NCBI RefSeq assembly: GCF_003390335.1
Contig: NZ_QUOU01000001.1
Location: 4,526,001-4,590,000 of the forward strand
Length of the DNA stretch: 64,000 nucleotides
Source: Thalassotalea euphylliae
Lineage (GTDB): Bacteria > Pseudomonadota > Gammaproteobacteria > Enterobacterales > Alteromonadaceae
Direction: 5' to 3'
Shown: piece after piece, positions 8,945 to 18,780 of the stretch
Layout of the letters: the number at the start of each line of letters is the position of its first letter
Position numbering within the stretch: position 1 is the stretch's first letter
Program-made: the position numbers and the translations under genes
Notes under the pieces: generated by a model
Database searches by the model: none
What the model was told of the DNA's origin: nothing
What the model saw: the letters and a program-made list of their open reading frames with translations, nothing else

Positions 8945-11212
8945 TTACGACCTAGTGTTGAGTATAGCTGAGCTAACTGCCAACTCTTGGTAAACTGAAT
9001 GGTCAGTGACGAGGATCAGTACATCTGCCCATTCGTCGAGGTCAGCGATTTCTTCAACGCGCTCACACTGCCATTGCTCGACAAATGGATCGTGATATTT
9101 AACCTCAAGGCCAGCTTGTTTAAAGTGAGTAAAGATAGGGTCTGCTGGCGTTTCTCGACAATCATCAACATCGGCCTTGTAGGCGACCCCTAAAATACCT
9201 ATTTTGTTTTGCCCTGATTGCAGCTTCGCCATCGCTTGCTGAGCAACAATTTGTGGCCGTTGATCATTAATTGCTCTGGCTTTACGGACAAGATCGCCAG
9301 ACTTAGTGCCCTCAACTAAAAACCATGGATCAATCGGAATACAGTGACCACCAACGCCAGGCCCTGGGCTTAATACATTCACCCTTGGATGACGGTTAGC
9401 AAGTTTGATCACCTCGTAAACATCGACATCCAACTCGTTACATATTTCGGCTAACTCGTTGGCGAACGCGATACCGACATCGCGCGAAGTGTTTTCAACC
9501 AGCTTTACGCATTCAGCGGTCGTTAGATCCGTTAAGAAAACTTCGCCCTGCACAAAACTTTGGTAGATTTTTTTCACTTTTTCTTGCGCAGTTTTGCTAG
9601 TCGCGCCAATGATGCGATCATTATTGACCAGTTCATGCAAGGTTTGCCCAGGAATTGCACGTTCAGGGCAATGAACGACATCAATCGATAAACCCGCTGC
9701 TTTGAGTTTATCGGCCACTGCCAAGCTAGTTTGCGGCGAAATCGTAGACTCGACAATAACGGTTTGACCATCTTTGGCAACGTTTGCAATCGCATCAACA
9801 GCGCTAAACACATAGGAACGATCACAGCTATTACCTTTGTGAGGCGTAGGTACTGCAACTAAATAAGTATCGCTGCTAACAACTTGTTGTGAGGCTTTTA
9901 AGAAGCCTTGACCAACAACTTTGCTCAGCAGCTCAGGCATGCCAACTTCATCAAATGGACACTTGGCATTGTTGATGTCTGCGACTTTTTGCTCATTTAA
10001 ATCAACACCTGTCACTTGATAGCCGGCATCGGCAAGTAAACAGGCGATAGGTAAGCCCATGTAGCCCATACCAACAACGGTGATCGACTCGTTTTTCGCG
10101 ACAATTGCATCATTAGCCTCAGCCGCAGGTTTATCATTCGCCAAACAAATATCAATAATACGCTCTGCCACATGGCCATCGCCAAATGGGTTTTCCCATG
10201 TGATATTTTCTGAACTTAACCATTTTTCAGCTGCCGTCAGGGCTTTGTCAGCATCTCGCCCGACGAGCACGTTGGCACCCACTTCTATTGACTCTGGTCG
10301 CTCGGTGTTTTCACGGAGCGTGATACAAGGGACACCCAGTAAGCAGGCTTCTTCTTGGATACCGCCCGAGTCAGTCAAAATAAGCTGTGCGTTTTGCTGT
10401 AATTGAATAAAGTCTAGGTAGCCAATGGGCGGGCTTAATTTGAGGTAACTTGGTATTTCAATTCCAAACTCAGTTAATTTGGCCTGAGTGCGAGGGTGAA
10501 TAGGCCACACAATAGGTTGTTCAAATTTATCGTGTAATCGGTCAAATAACGCGAGTAACTCTTTCAAGTGAGAAGGAATATCAACGTTCGATGCGCGGTG
10601 AGCAGTGACAAGGAAGTAGTTTTTAGCCTCAACGCCAAGCGATGCTAGGATATCACTCTTATCTGCGGCAATTTCAAGGTGCTGGAATAGCGAGTCTGAA
10701 ACAGTATTACCGACGGAATGAATTTTGTCTTTGGCAATCCCTTCTTTCGCCAGAATACTTTCTTGATTCGGCCCAACCGCAAACAAAAACTCACTCATGT
10801 GGTCGGTTAAGATTCGATTGGTCTCTTCTGGCATCATCCGATCATAGCTGCGCAAGCCCGCTTCAATATGCCCCACTTTAATATTGAGCTTTGACGCCGC
10901 CAAGGCACCAGCCAATACGGTATTGGTATCACCTTGCACTAAAACAATATCCGGCTTCTCATCAACCAGAATGGGCTCCATTTTAATTAAAATGTTGCCC
11001 GTTTGATTACTGTGCAGCCCAGACCCCACACCCAAGTTGTAATGCGGTGCAGGTAATTCCAGCTCATCAAAGAAAATACTGTCCATTTCCTCTGAGTAAT
11101 GCTGGTTAGAGTGAATGATAAAGTAGGGGATAGAACGCTTTTGGCACTCTCTAATTACTGGTGCCATTTTGATTATCTCTGGGCGTGTGCCAACAATAAT
11201 CCCAATTTTCAT
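8945..11212 (-). CDS. wecB-wecC: Fused UDP-GlcNAc 2-epimerase / UDP-ManNAc dehydrogenase
   Basis: A 755-residue protein joining two sequential enzymes of UDP-ManNAcA synthesis. Residues 1 to about 365 are a WecB-type non-hydrolysing epimerase (GTRPEIIKMAPV near the start, HIEAGLRS, TDSGGIQEEA). After a linker of about 15 residues, a WecC-type dehydrogenase begins with the NAD site VGMGYMGLPIA and includes CPERAIPG and GPGVGGHCIPIDPW, with the catalytic Cys in GGHC. UDP-GlcNAc would be epimerised to UDP-ManNAc, then oxidised twice to UDP-ManNAcA, a glycan building block. The dehydrogenase half (about 380 residues) is a little shorter than free WecC. The two enzymes are separate in Escherichia coli. 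The frame is continuous, so the fusion is in the sequence as given. Confidence 0.9.
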   Translation of the reverse strand: MKIGIIVGTRPEIIKMAPVIRECQKRSIPYFIIHSNQHYSEEMDSIFFDELELPAPHYNLGVGSGLHSNQTGNILIKMEPILVDEKPDIVLVQGDTNTVLAGALAASKLNIKVGHIEAGLRSYDRMMPEETNRILTDHMSEFLFAVGPNQESILAKEGIAKDKIHSVGNTVSDSLFQHLEIAADKSDILASLGVEAKNYFLVTAHRASNVDIPSHLKELLALFDRLHDKFEQPIVWPIHPRTQAKLTEFGIEIPSYLKLSPPIGYLDFIQLQQNAQLILTDSGGIQEEACLLGVPCITLRENTERPESIEVGANVLVGRDADKALTAAEKWLSSENITWENPFGDGHVAERIIDICLANDKPAAEANDAIVAKNESITVVGMGYMGLPIACLLADAGYQVTGVDLNEQKVADINNAKCPFDEVGMPELLSKVVGQGFLKASQQVVSSDTYLVAVPTPHKGNSCDRSYVFSAVDAIANVAKDGQTVIVESTISPQTSLAVADKLKAAGLSIDVVHCPERAIPGQTLHELVNNDRIIGATSKTAQEKVKKIYQSFVQGEVFLTDLTTAECVKLVENTSRDVGIAFANELAEICNELDVDVYEVIKLANRHPRVNVLSPGPGVGGHCIPIDPWFLVEGTKSGDLVRKARAINDQRPQIVAQQAMAKLQSGQNKIGILGVAYKADVDDCRETPADPIFTHFKQAGLEVKYHDPFVEQWQCERVEEIADLDEWADVLILVTDHSVYQELAVSSAILNTRS

Positions 11213-11283
11213 CTATATTTCCTTTGATTGAGCTTTATTAAGCAAATAGTTCACCATTGTATAATTCCTTGTTGATATATTCA

Positions 11284-12651
11284 TTAACCTTTGGTCAATA
11301 AATCCAACACCTCATCCGTTTTTTGCTTCATCAGTGATAAATCACCTTTAGATTCAACATTTAGGCGCACAACGGGCTCTGTATTGCTGCACCGCAGGTT
11401 AAAACGCCAATGTGAGAACTCCATGCTAATACCGTCTGTGGTATTAATAGCGGTCGCATCTGTTTTGTAATGCGCGTGAACCCGAGCAATCGCTTTATCA
11501 GCGTCTTCAATGCGATTATTGATTTCGCCCGAAGCAGGAAATTTAGCGATGCGCTCGCGCACCAGCGTTGATAGTGAGCGACCTTTAATACTGACCAACT
11601 CAGCAATTAGCAGCCAAGGTATCATGCCGCTGTCACAGTAAAAAAAGTCACGAAAATAGTGATGAGCACTCATCTCGCCGCCATAAACGGCGTCTTCGGC
11701 TCGCATTCTTTCTTTGATAAAGGCGTGGCCAGTTTTACTCAAAATTGGTGTTCCGCCCGCTTCATTAACAATATCAATAGTGTTCCAGGTCAATCGTGGA
11801 TCATGGATAATGCGCTGCTGCTCACTTTTGGTAAGAAAGTTTTCCGCGAGTAACCCAACGATATAGTAGCCTTCGATAAACTCGCCATGCTCATCAAAGA
11901 AAAAGCAGCGGTCAAAATCGCCATCCCAAGCAATGCCTAAGTCCGCTTGATGCTCGATAACAGCGCGCTGTGTTTCGGAGCGGTTTTCGGGTAGTAAAGG
12001 GTTGGGAATACCATTAGGGAAATTGCCATCAGGTTGATGGTGAATTTTTATAAACTCAATGGGCACTTGATGCTGCTGAAAAAAGTGCTCTATCGCATCT
12101 ATCGTGGGGCCTGCGGCACCATTACCTGCATTTACCACCAATTTTAATAGCGCTATTTGCGATAAATCGACATACCCTGCCAAATGCGCAATAAAGTCTT
12201 GTTGAACATCAACAACACGCTTTTGACCTCGTGTGGACGGTGATTCAAAACGATTTGCCTCAGCTAACGCCTTAATATCAAACAAGCCTGAATCGCCACT
12301 GATTGGGCGACTACCGCTGCGTACTAATTTCATCCCATTGTAATTAATCGGGTTGTGGCTAGCGGTCACGCAAATACCGCCATCACACGCTAGGTGCGAC
12401 GTCGCGAAATAAATGTGCTCGGTACCGCAAAGACCGAGATCCAGCACATCAGCGCCGCCATCCATTAGCCCCTCAGCGAGAGCCGATTTAAGCGATTCAG
12501 TCGTTAGCCTTACATCACCGCCAACCACGACGGTTTGCGCGCCAAGGTGTTGCGCAAAAGCTCGACCAATACGATAAGCAATGTCTTCATTGAGCTCATC
12601 GCCAAGCTTGCCTCTAATGTCGTACGCTTTAAAGCAAGTGAGTGCCGACAT
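11284..12651 (-). CDS. manB: Phosphomannomutase/phosphoglucomutase
   Basis: A 455-residue alpha-D-phosphohexomutase that would interconvert mannose-6-P and mannose-1-P for GDP-mannose. It opens with CFKAYDIRG, carries the phosphoserine loop TASHNP (Ser98), a metal site DGDFDRCFF and a C-terminal phosphate-binding segment RCSNTEPVVRLN. It resembles CpsG/ManB. Its ATG shares one base with the TAA of manC (TAATG), so the two are probably translationally coupled. With manC it supplies GDP-mannose for the exopolysaccharide served by this locus. Confidence 0.92.
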   Translation of the reverse strand: MSALTCFKAYDIRGKLGDELNEDIAYRIGRAFAQHLGAQTVVVGGDVRLTTESLKSALAEGLMDGGADVLDLGLCGTEHIYFATSHLACDGGICVTASHNPINYNGMKLVRSGSRPISGDSGLFDIKALAEANRFESPSTRGQKRVVDVQQDFIAHLAGYVDLSQIALLKLVVNAGNGAAGPTIDAIEHFFQQHQVPIEFIKIHHQPDGNFPNGIPNPLLPENRSETQRAVIEHQADLGIAWDGDFDRCFFFDEHGEFIEGYYIVGLLAENFLTKSEQQRIIHDPRLTWNTIDIVNEAGGTPILSKTGHAFIKERMRAEDAVYGGEMSAHHYFRDFFYCDSGMIPWLLIAELVSIKGRSLSTLVRERIAKFPASGEINNRIEDADKAIARVHAHYKTDATAINTTDGISMEFSHWRFNLRCSNTEPVVRLNVESKGDLSLMKQKTDEVLDLLTKG

Positions 12652-14063
12652 TAAGCCTGCTCCTCAACGCGACCATAACGATCTTCAAGGCGCACAATGT
12701 CGTCTTCCCCTAAATAACTCCCCGATTGCACTTCGATCATTTCCAGCGGTAACTTACCCGGGTTTTCCAGAGCATGAACAGCACCAATTGGAATATAAGT
12801 GGATTCGTTTTCAGTCATGAGAAAAGTCTTATCGTTAATCGTCACTTTCGCGGTGCCAGAAACCACAATCCAGTGCTCAGCGCGATGATGGTGCATTTGT
12901 ACCGATAATTTAGCGCCAGACTTAACCACAATGCGTTTTACTTGAAAGCGCGAACCGTTATCAATGGAATCGTAGCTGCCCCAAGGGCGGTAAACTTGTC
13001 GGTGATGATCAACTTCACAGCGCTCATCTCGCTTGAGTGTTGCAACAATGTGCTTGACCTCTTGTACCTGAGATTTCTCGGCAACTAACACGGCATCCGG
13101 TGTATCAATCACCACAAGGTTTTCAACGCCAACGGTCGCAATCAACTTGTTTTCACTGTGCAAGTAGCTATTGACGGTTTGATGGGTCAGCACATCACCT
13201 TTACAAACGTTGCCATCTTGGTCGTGCTCACTTACCTCCCACAGGGCGCTATAGGAGCCAACATCACTCCACCCCGCATCTAACGGCACAACAACGGCTT
13301 GTTGAGTGTTTTCCATCACCGCGTAATCTATTGATTCATCGGGGCAGTGTTCAAAAGCGTCTTTGTCTGGACGAATAAAATCTAAATCGGTTGAGCAATT
13401 ATCCATAGCCGCACGACAGGCTTGATAAATATCAGGTCGATATTGCTCAAGCTCGGCTAAATAGCGACTCGCCTTAAACATAAACATTCCGCTATTCCAC
13501 AGGTATTGCTTTGTCGCTAAATATGCTTGTGCGGTTGCTAAATCCGGTTTCTCAACAAACTCTGCCACGTGGGCAACACCTTGGTTAATTGGCCCGTGTT
13601 TGATATAGCCATAGCCCGTTTCGGGTTTAGTCGGCACTATGCCAAAGGTGACTAGTTTATCGGCTATCGCAGCGGTTTTGGCCTGCTCAATCGCCTCTTG
13701 AAAGGCTTGGTCATCGGTTATCACATGGTCAGCAGCGAGCACCAATAGCAGTGCATCTTCATCTTCGGCGATCGCTTTCAATGCAGCTAGGGCAACCGCT
13801 GGCGCAGTATTCTTGCCTTGAGGTTCCAATAATATGTTACCTTGGCGTTGCACACTGTTCACTTGCTCAGCCACAGTGAAACGATGCGCCTCGTTACAAA
13901 TAAAAATCGGTTGTTGGCAACCGTGAGGTAAACGCGCCAACGTGTCTTGTAACATGCTGGTTTGGTTGACGAGCGCGATAAATTGTTTCGGTAGTAACCG
14001 ACGGGAAAGCGGCCATAATCGCGTTCCACTGCCGCCGCACATGATGGCTGGATAGATGTTCAT
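12651..14063 (-). CDS. manC: Mannose-1-phosphate guanylyltransferase/mannose-6-phosphate isomerase
   Basis: A 470-residue bifunctional type II enzyme. The N-terminal nucleotidyltransferase (to about residue 290) has GGSGTRLWPLSR and FVEKP. The C-terminal cupin-like isomerase part (about 340-465) has the metal-site type HHHRAEHW and ends near SGSYLGEDDIVRLEDRYGR. It would convert fructose-6-P to mannose-6-P and mannose-1-P plus GTP to GDP-mannose. It follows prsR by 36 bp and overlaps manB by one base, forming an operon with the PrsK/PrsR genes. It is also known as CpsB or AlgA-like. Confidence 0.93.
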   Translation of the reverse strand: MNIYPAIMCGGSGTRLWPLSRRLLPKQFIALVNQTSMLQDTLARLPHGCQQPIFICNEAHRFTVAEQVNSVQRQGNILLEPQGKNTAPAVALAALKAIAEDEDALLLVLAADHVITDDQAFQEAIEQAKTAAIADKLVTFGIVPTKPETGYGYIKHGPINQGVAHVAEFVEKPDLATAQAYLATKQYLWNSGMFMFKASRYLAELEQYRPDIYQACRAAMDNCSTDLDFIRPDKDAFEHCPDESIDYAVMENTQQAVVVPLDAGWSDVGSYSALWEVSEHDQDGNVCKGDVLTHQTVNSYLHSENKLIATVGVENLVVIDTPDAVLVAEKSQVQEVKHIVATLKRDERCEVDHHRQVYRPWGSYDSIDNGSRFQVKRIVVKSGAKLSVQMHHHRAEHWIVVSGTAKVTINDKTFLMTENESTYIPIGAVHALENPGKLPLEMIEVQSGSYLGEDDIVRLEDRYGRVEEQA

Positions 14064-14099
14064 AACGTCCAGTTCTCCTTGGGGTTTATACTGCTACCG

Positions 14100-15449
14100 C
14101 TAAGCATGTAAGTTAAGCCCGTATTTTTCAATCAAACTGTATAAGGTTGGGCGAGTAATACCCAGTAATGCAGCCGCTTTTGACATATTGCCTTCGGTTA
14201 GCGCATAAGCTTTTTGAATCGCTAACGTTTCCGCCTGCTCTCTTACCGTGCGCAAGTTTAACGACAATTCATAATCGCCATCGTCATCGGCAAATAGTCC
14301 TAAATCAATCGCACACACTTGATTACTTGCCGCCATAATCACTGACGACTTCACTTTGTTCTGTAATTCGCGAATATTGCCTGGCCAGCGATGTTGTTTG
14401 AGTGCTTGAATTGCGTCTTCAGCAAACCCTTTAATATTGCGTTTATATTCTTTGGCATATTGCTGCAGGAAAAACTGCGCAAGGATGATGACGTCTTCTT
14501 CGCGATCACGCAGTGGTGGAATGTTAATGGTTATTTCACTGATGCGATAAAATAGGTCTTCGCGAAATTCCTTGTTGGCCACCATTTCTTGTAAATGTTG
14601 ATTGGTTGCACAAACCACTCGTACATCCACTGGAATTTCTTGGCGGCCACCGATGCGCTCAATCACTTTCTCTTGTAAAAAGCGCAGTAATTTAGCTTGT
14701 AAGTTAAATGGCATATCACCAATTTCATCGAGAAATAGTGTGCCACCTTGAGCGCATTCAATCTTGCCTTTGGTTGTTCGGTGCGCGCCGGTAAATGCCC
14801 CTTTTTCAAAACCAAACAGCTCACTTTCCAGCAAAGTTTCAGGGATAGACGCACAGTTGATGGCAATAAACGGTTTTTTAGCACGATCGCTCACGTTGTG
14901 CACTGCTTTCGCTGTGACTTCTTTACCTGTTCCGCTTTCACCTAGTAGCAATACCGATATTTCAGTAGGTGCAACTCGCAGCACCATCTCACGCATGCGA
15001 TCCACTAATGTGCTATTGCCGATAATACCCGTTTCCGCGCCGGCAAACTGCTTCATGGTACGATTTTCTTTTTCCAAATGCGCAAGCGACATGGCGCGAG
15101 AAACAATCACGTTGATAACATCCGAATCAATCGGTTTTTGATAAAAGTCGTATGCGCCCAATGCGATGGCCTGCAACGCCACTTCGTGATTGTCGTTACC
15201 TGTGATCACAATCACTTTGGTATGAGGTGCGATTGCCAGTATTTCTTGCAGTGCCGCCAAACCTTCTGTTGCATTAGCCGGATCCGGTGGTAACCCCAAA
15301 TCCAGGGTTACAACACTTGGCTCATATCGGCGAACTGATGCTATCGCTTTCTCGCGATTTTCCGCGAAGACAACGTCGTAGTCAGATAAGCTCCACTTGA
15401 GCTGCTTTTGAATACCTGTATCGTCATCAACTATTAATAATTTTTCCAT
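14100..15449 (-). CDS. prsR: PEP-CTERM-box sigma-54 response regulator PrsR
   Basis: A 449-residue NtrC-type regulator. It has a receiver domain with phosphorylation Asp50 (VVTLDLGLP), an AAA+ domain with Walker A GESGTGKE, the sigma-54 contact loop GAFTGA and Walker B LFLDEIGD, and a C-terminal Fis-type helix-turn-helix (NMSKAAALLGITRPTLYSLI). I chose the ATG at 15449 (MEKLLIVDDD). The longer frame starts with TTG at 15482 and would overlap prsK. The gene follows prsK by 23 bp. PrsR should be phosphorylated by PrsK and activate sigma-54 promoters of PEP-CTERM genes, such as the one at 2134-2150. Confidence 0.93.
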   Translation of the reverse strand: MEKLLIVDDDTGIQKQLKWSLSDYDVVFAENREKAIASVRRYEPSVVTLDLGLPPDPANATEGLAALQEILAIAPHTKVIVITGNDNHEVALQAIALGAYDFYQKPIDSDVINVIVSRAMSLAHLEKENRTMKQFAGAETGIIGNSTLVDRMREMVLRVAPTEISVLLLGESGTGKEVTAKAVHNVSDRAKKPFIAINCASIPETLLESELFGFEKGAFTGAHRTTKGKIECAQGGTLFLDEIGDMPFNLQAKLLRFLQEKVIERIGGRQEIPVDVRVVCATNQHLQEMVANKEFREDLFYRISEITINIPPLRDREEDVIILAQFFLQQYAKEYKRNIKGFAEDAIQALKQHRWPGNIRELQNKVKSSVIMAASNQVCAIDLGLFADDDGDYELSLNLRTVREQAETLAIQKAYALTEGNMSKAAALLGITRPTLYSLIEKYGLNLHA

Positions 15450-15472
15450 AAATAAATTTCGCTTTTTTGAGA

Positions 15473-17500
15473 TCAAGAACAAGGTATATTCAAGGTCAGC
15501 GTACTGCCTTTATTTTCTTCACTTACCACCGAAATTGTCCCTCCTTGAGCTTCTATAAATTGCTTGGCTTCAAACACCCCAATGCCCATACCAGCATTGC
15601 CTTTGGTCGTATCAAAAGGTTTAAACAAACGATGTTTGATAAAAGATTCACTCATTCCACAACCATTGTCGCTCACATCAATTTTGATCGTGTTACTCGC
15701 TTGACTGACCGTAACTTTGACCCAGCCGTCTTGATGTGTCGCTTCTTGTGCATTTTGCACGAGATGGTTAAGAACGGGATTAAGCTCTTCATTTACCTCG
15801 ATGTTTAATTCTCCATCAATTTCAATTTCAACACTAGGCTTATTTACATTTCTTTGTGCAACCACTGTCTCGATTAAAAGTGGCAACATCACTTTTTGAT
15901 TTTTATGCTCCGTCTGCTGCTTATTGCGCAATTGCAGTAAAACCTTGTCTAAGCGCTCAGTGGCAGAAAGCACAGTATCAAAGACATCATCAATAAATGC
16001 GGGATTGTCTCGATGCTTAGCGACATTACTATTGATTAACGCCAGCTGCCCCTGCACATTCTTTAAGTCATGCACTAAAAATGCAGACATACGGTGGAAT
16101 GCTTCGAACTGCTTCGATTGCGCGAGCTCGCTATTGGCTTCATTGAGCGATAGGTAATTACTCAGCTGTTTGGTAACGGCGAACAATAAATCGCGGTCTT
16201 CCCAGTTGAGAAAGTTTTGCTCTTTCCCCCTTGCCAACAAAAACAGTCCGAAAACCTCATTTTCGTGCACAATTGGTACAATTAAATCAACATTTGCCTC
16301 GCGCAAAGCACTTAAATCAATTGACAGTTCAGGGTAACTGTCTTCAACAAATAAGTACTCTTGCACATCGATGATCCAACCGGTATCACGGCAAAATTCA
16401 GCTACCGCAGCGAACACTTGATCGGCTTGATGATCGATCATCACTTCCATGTTCATAGCACTCGCTGCTTTGAATTTACCATCAGGCATTTTCTTGAGCA
16501 GTGTGCCCCCCGGCGCGTTAATGGAAGAGCAGATTACTTTTAGCGCCGTTTGGTAACAATCTTGGCTCTCACTCGCTTCAATCTGCTCAATAGACTTTAG
16601 CCACTCAATGCGATAATCATATTTATTAGCAAAAAAATGCTTGGTAATAAATACCTTAACTTCGCCTCGCAATTTTTCAGTTAATAACAGTGCGGCGAGC
16701 ACAGCCAACCCCAGCACGGCAAACGAAATACTGAGCACGTCGCCCCACTCACCACCAAACAAACGCAATGCATAGCCCGCAAACGACAATACCAATAAGT
16801 ACCCGCCGGCAATTAACAACATCGAGCTGTAAAACACCACTTCACGCGAGACAAAAACATCGACAGACCAGTTTTTGATGCGTCTGGCACTCACTAAAAA
16901 GAACGGCATACCCAGCGCTATGACATAACCTCTCGCATACCAAAAATCGAAGTCGAGCTGTTCTAGCATGGCCGCTTGAGCAAAGATAACAAAATCCACA
17001 ACACTCATGGTGCCGATAGCAATAACGAGCGGCCACAGCGCCCATTTATCTCTCGTTTCAGCATTGCGATAAAGCTGCTCCAAGAGCACAATTATAATTA
17101 AATTAAGTACTAAAAATAGAAAGAACAGATATTTGTTACCTGTTACAAAATAGTGAGCCCCCCACCAGCAAAATAGTGAAACGGACACCGCCAGCAACGA
17201 ATATTTTATCAGCCAAGACTGGCGAAATAATTCGGTAAAAGAAGATAATCTCGCATGTGCGCTCGCCAAAAGTACGGCTAAGCTCAGTAGTTTAATGTTC
17301 TCGACTATCAGCACGGGTTTAATAGAGTCACTCGCATAGGCTTGTGCCAAGCCGAGCACCGCAGCAATACAGGTTATCAAAACACTACTGGTAATGAGTA
17401 GAGCGATAAAAGACTTCTTGCGAATGACCACCAATAACAATAAAAAGACTAGGTAGGTGAAAAAAGCCAAGCCATACCCAGTTATACCAGCTACATTCAT
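15473..17500 (-). CDS. prsK: XrtA/PEP-CTERM system histidine kinase PrsK
   Basis: A 675-residue membrane sensor kinase. The first 270 residues or so hold about nine hydrophobic segments. A GAF-like domain (about 310-450) follows. The phosphoacceptor region has FLVHDLKNVQGQL with the likely His, and the HATPase domain shows the N box HLVQNAQEA, G1 DNGCGMS and G2 GMGIGVFEAKQF. This layout is that of PrsK, the partner of PrsR. The signal is unknown; the integral-membrane N-terminus suggests sensing the membrane or a polymer precursor. The gene is divergent from the Tat-protein operon at 17797, across a 296-bp gap. Confidence 0.92.
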   Translation of the reverse strand: MNVAGITGYGLAFFTYLVFLLLLVVIRKKSFIALLITSSVLITCIAAVLGLAQAYASDSIKPVLIVENIKLLSLAVLLASAHARLSSFTELFRQSWLIKYSLLAVSVSLFCWWGAHYFVTGNKYLFFLFLVLNLIIIVLLEQLYRNAETRDKWALWPLVIAIGTMSVVDFVIFAQAAMLEQLDFDFWYARGYVIALGMPFFLVSARRIKNWSVDVFVSREVVFYSSMLLIAGGYLLVLSFAGYALRLFGGEWGDVLSISFAVLGLAVLAALLLTEKLRGEVKVFITKHFFANKYDYRIEWLKSIEQIEASESQDCYQTALKVICSSINAPGGTLLKKMPDGKFKAASAMNMEVMIDHQADQVFAAVAEFCRDTGWIIDVQEYLFVEDSYPELSIDLSALREANVDLIVPIVHENEVFGLFLLARGKEQNFLNWEDRDLLFAVTKQLSNYLSLNEANSELAQSKQFEAFHRMSAFLVHDLKNVQGQLALINSNVAKHRDNPAFIDDVFDTVLSATERLDKVLLQLRNKQQTEHKNQKVMLPLLIETVVAQRNVNKPSVEIEIDGELNIEVNEELNPVLNHLVQNAQEATHQDGWVKVTVSQASNTIKIDVSDNGCGMSESFIKHRLFKPFDTTKGNAGMGIGVFEAKQFIEAQGGTISVVSEENKGSTLTLNIPCS

Positions 17501-17796
17501 TCAACTTCTCATTAACGATGTTTTAACGATATAATTAAAAACACTTGCTCAAATTGCAACCAAGATTTAACGTAATAGCAATTGTTGATTAAATTTACAT
17601 ATCAGTGTCCCATTTATCGACAGGCGTACATAACACATTGTTATATAAAGACTAATCATCAAGGTCTAGTTTTTGCATTAAGCTTTACATAAAACAGCTT
17701 TTAGCATCACAGCTGTAAACATTTATGACAGTTGCTCGCGTTCAACAAGAATATAATCGCTGGTGATTCAGGTTTATTGTTTAGGGAATAATTGAA
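17501..17796. promoter_or_regulatory. Divergent intergenic region between prsK and the HPr-rel-A operon
   Basis: This AT-rich spacer of 296 bp must carry both promoters. On the plus strand a TATAAT at 17752-17757 sits 40 bp before the ATG at 17797; the upstream match to a -35 box is weak (TTGCTC at 17732, spacer 14). I saw no -24/-12 sigma-54 element for either direction and no clear operator. Confidence 0.35.
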
Positions 17797-18462
17797 ATGT
17801 CTGATCAATTGAAGTTAAAAGACTACAAGCTCAATTCGAATGCGCAGGAAAAAGCCAGCGAGAGCTCTCGCCGCCGCTTTATTAAGAAGGCAGCTATTGG
17901 CGCGCCGGTTGTTCTTGCCTCTTCTACCAAGCCCGCATGGGCAACGACACAATGTATGTCGGGTGTGATGTCGGGTAATGTATCAAGCCATAAGACAACA
18001 TGTCATTTGACCAGCCACAACGCCAAAGGCCACTATTACTGGAAAGATAAATACGTTGGTTACTATCACCACCACTTGGGTAAATCTATTAAGCAAGAGT
18101 GTCATATTCTCGGCATTAAAGAACGCGATTACAAAGCCATGAAATACACTTACTACTTCCGAAATCATTCCAACAGCAAACCACTCTTTACGACTTTAAA
18201 GCGTTGGCACAAAATGGGTCATTACAAGATGAGGGAACTATTGGATAGTCACCACGGCTTTGAGCAAGAAATAGCAGCAGCTCGACTTAATGCAGCTACA
18301 TGTGCAAGCCACCCTAACTTCATTTCGTATCCTTATACCGTGCATGATGTAGATCAGATCTACTTTACAGTAAGTACAATGGATTTTGGCGGCGATCACG
18401 AAAAAGAGAATAAAAAGCGACGAGAAGTCGGTGAGATGTTACGCGGGATTCGAGGCGGCTAG
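17797..18462 (+). CDS. Tat-signal, His/Cys-rich protein of unknown function
   Basis: A 221-residue protein I do not recognise. The N-terminus has a twin-arginine signal: SRRRFIKKAAIGAP at about residues 24-37, then a weak hydrophobic segment and AWA near 50, so it is probably exported folded, perhaps with a cofactor. The mature part is rich in His, Tyr and Lys, with a YYHHH run and four Cys (QCMSG, TTCHL, ECHIL, TCASH), suggesting metal binding or modification. It leads an operon with a PqqD-like chaperone, an HprK-like kinase and a nucleotidyltransferase, so it may be their substrate. It could also be an independent periplasmic protein. Function and substrate role are inference. Confidence 0.6.
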   Translation: MSDQLKLKDYKLNSNAQEKASESSRRRFIKKAAIGAPVVLASSTKPAWATTQCMSGVMSGNVSSHKTTCHLTSHNAKGHYYWKDKYVGYYHHHLGKSIKQECHILGIKERDYKAMKYTYYFRNHSNSKPLFTTLKRWHKMGHYKMRELLDSHHGFEQEIAAARLNAATCASHPNFISYPYTVHDVDQIYFTVSTMDFGGDHEKENKKRREVGEMLRGIRGG

Positions 18463-18507
18463 AACATTGCCAAGTCATATTGCTAAGTAAGGAAGCTAGA
18501 CCAAGTA

Positions 18508-18780
18508 GTGAAGCGCTTTATAAAACATTCAGGTAGTCGAGTAACCTTTTTAGAGGGTGATGCCCTTGTATATTCAGGTTTTACGGGCAAAACCCACCTA
18601 GTTGATGCAAATATTGTTGATGTAATGGCACTATTATCCACAACGGATCCCATCGAAGAAGCTGATCTGTTTGAGCAATATTGCCAAAATTCCACTCCCG
18701 AAGAAAAACAACTGTTAACTCAATACATTACCGATATAATAGAAAACCTTCTTGCTTTAGAATTAATTAGCTACGCCTAG
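18508..18780 (+). CDS. HPr-rel-A system PqqD-like peptide chaperone
   Basis: A 90-residue protein with a PqqD/RRE-like layout: N-terminal strands (FLEGDALVYSGFTGKTHLVD), then helices with the typical aliphatic pattern ending LLALELISYA. PqqD domains bind the leader of a modified peptide or protein and hand it to the modifying enzyme. I used the GTG at 18508, preceded by GGAAG at 18491; an in-frame TAA at 18484 excludes a longer start. Its TAG overlaps the GTG of the kinase gene by one base, so the two are coupled. The PqqD + HprK-related kinase A pairing is a recognised cassette, often in genomes with exosortases (recalled, not searched). Confidence 0.72.
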   Translation: MKRFIKHSGSRVTFLEGDALVYSGFTGKTHLVDANIVDVMALLSTTDPIEEADLFEQYCQNSTPEEKQLLTQYITDIIENLLALELISYA

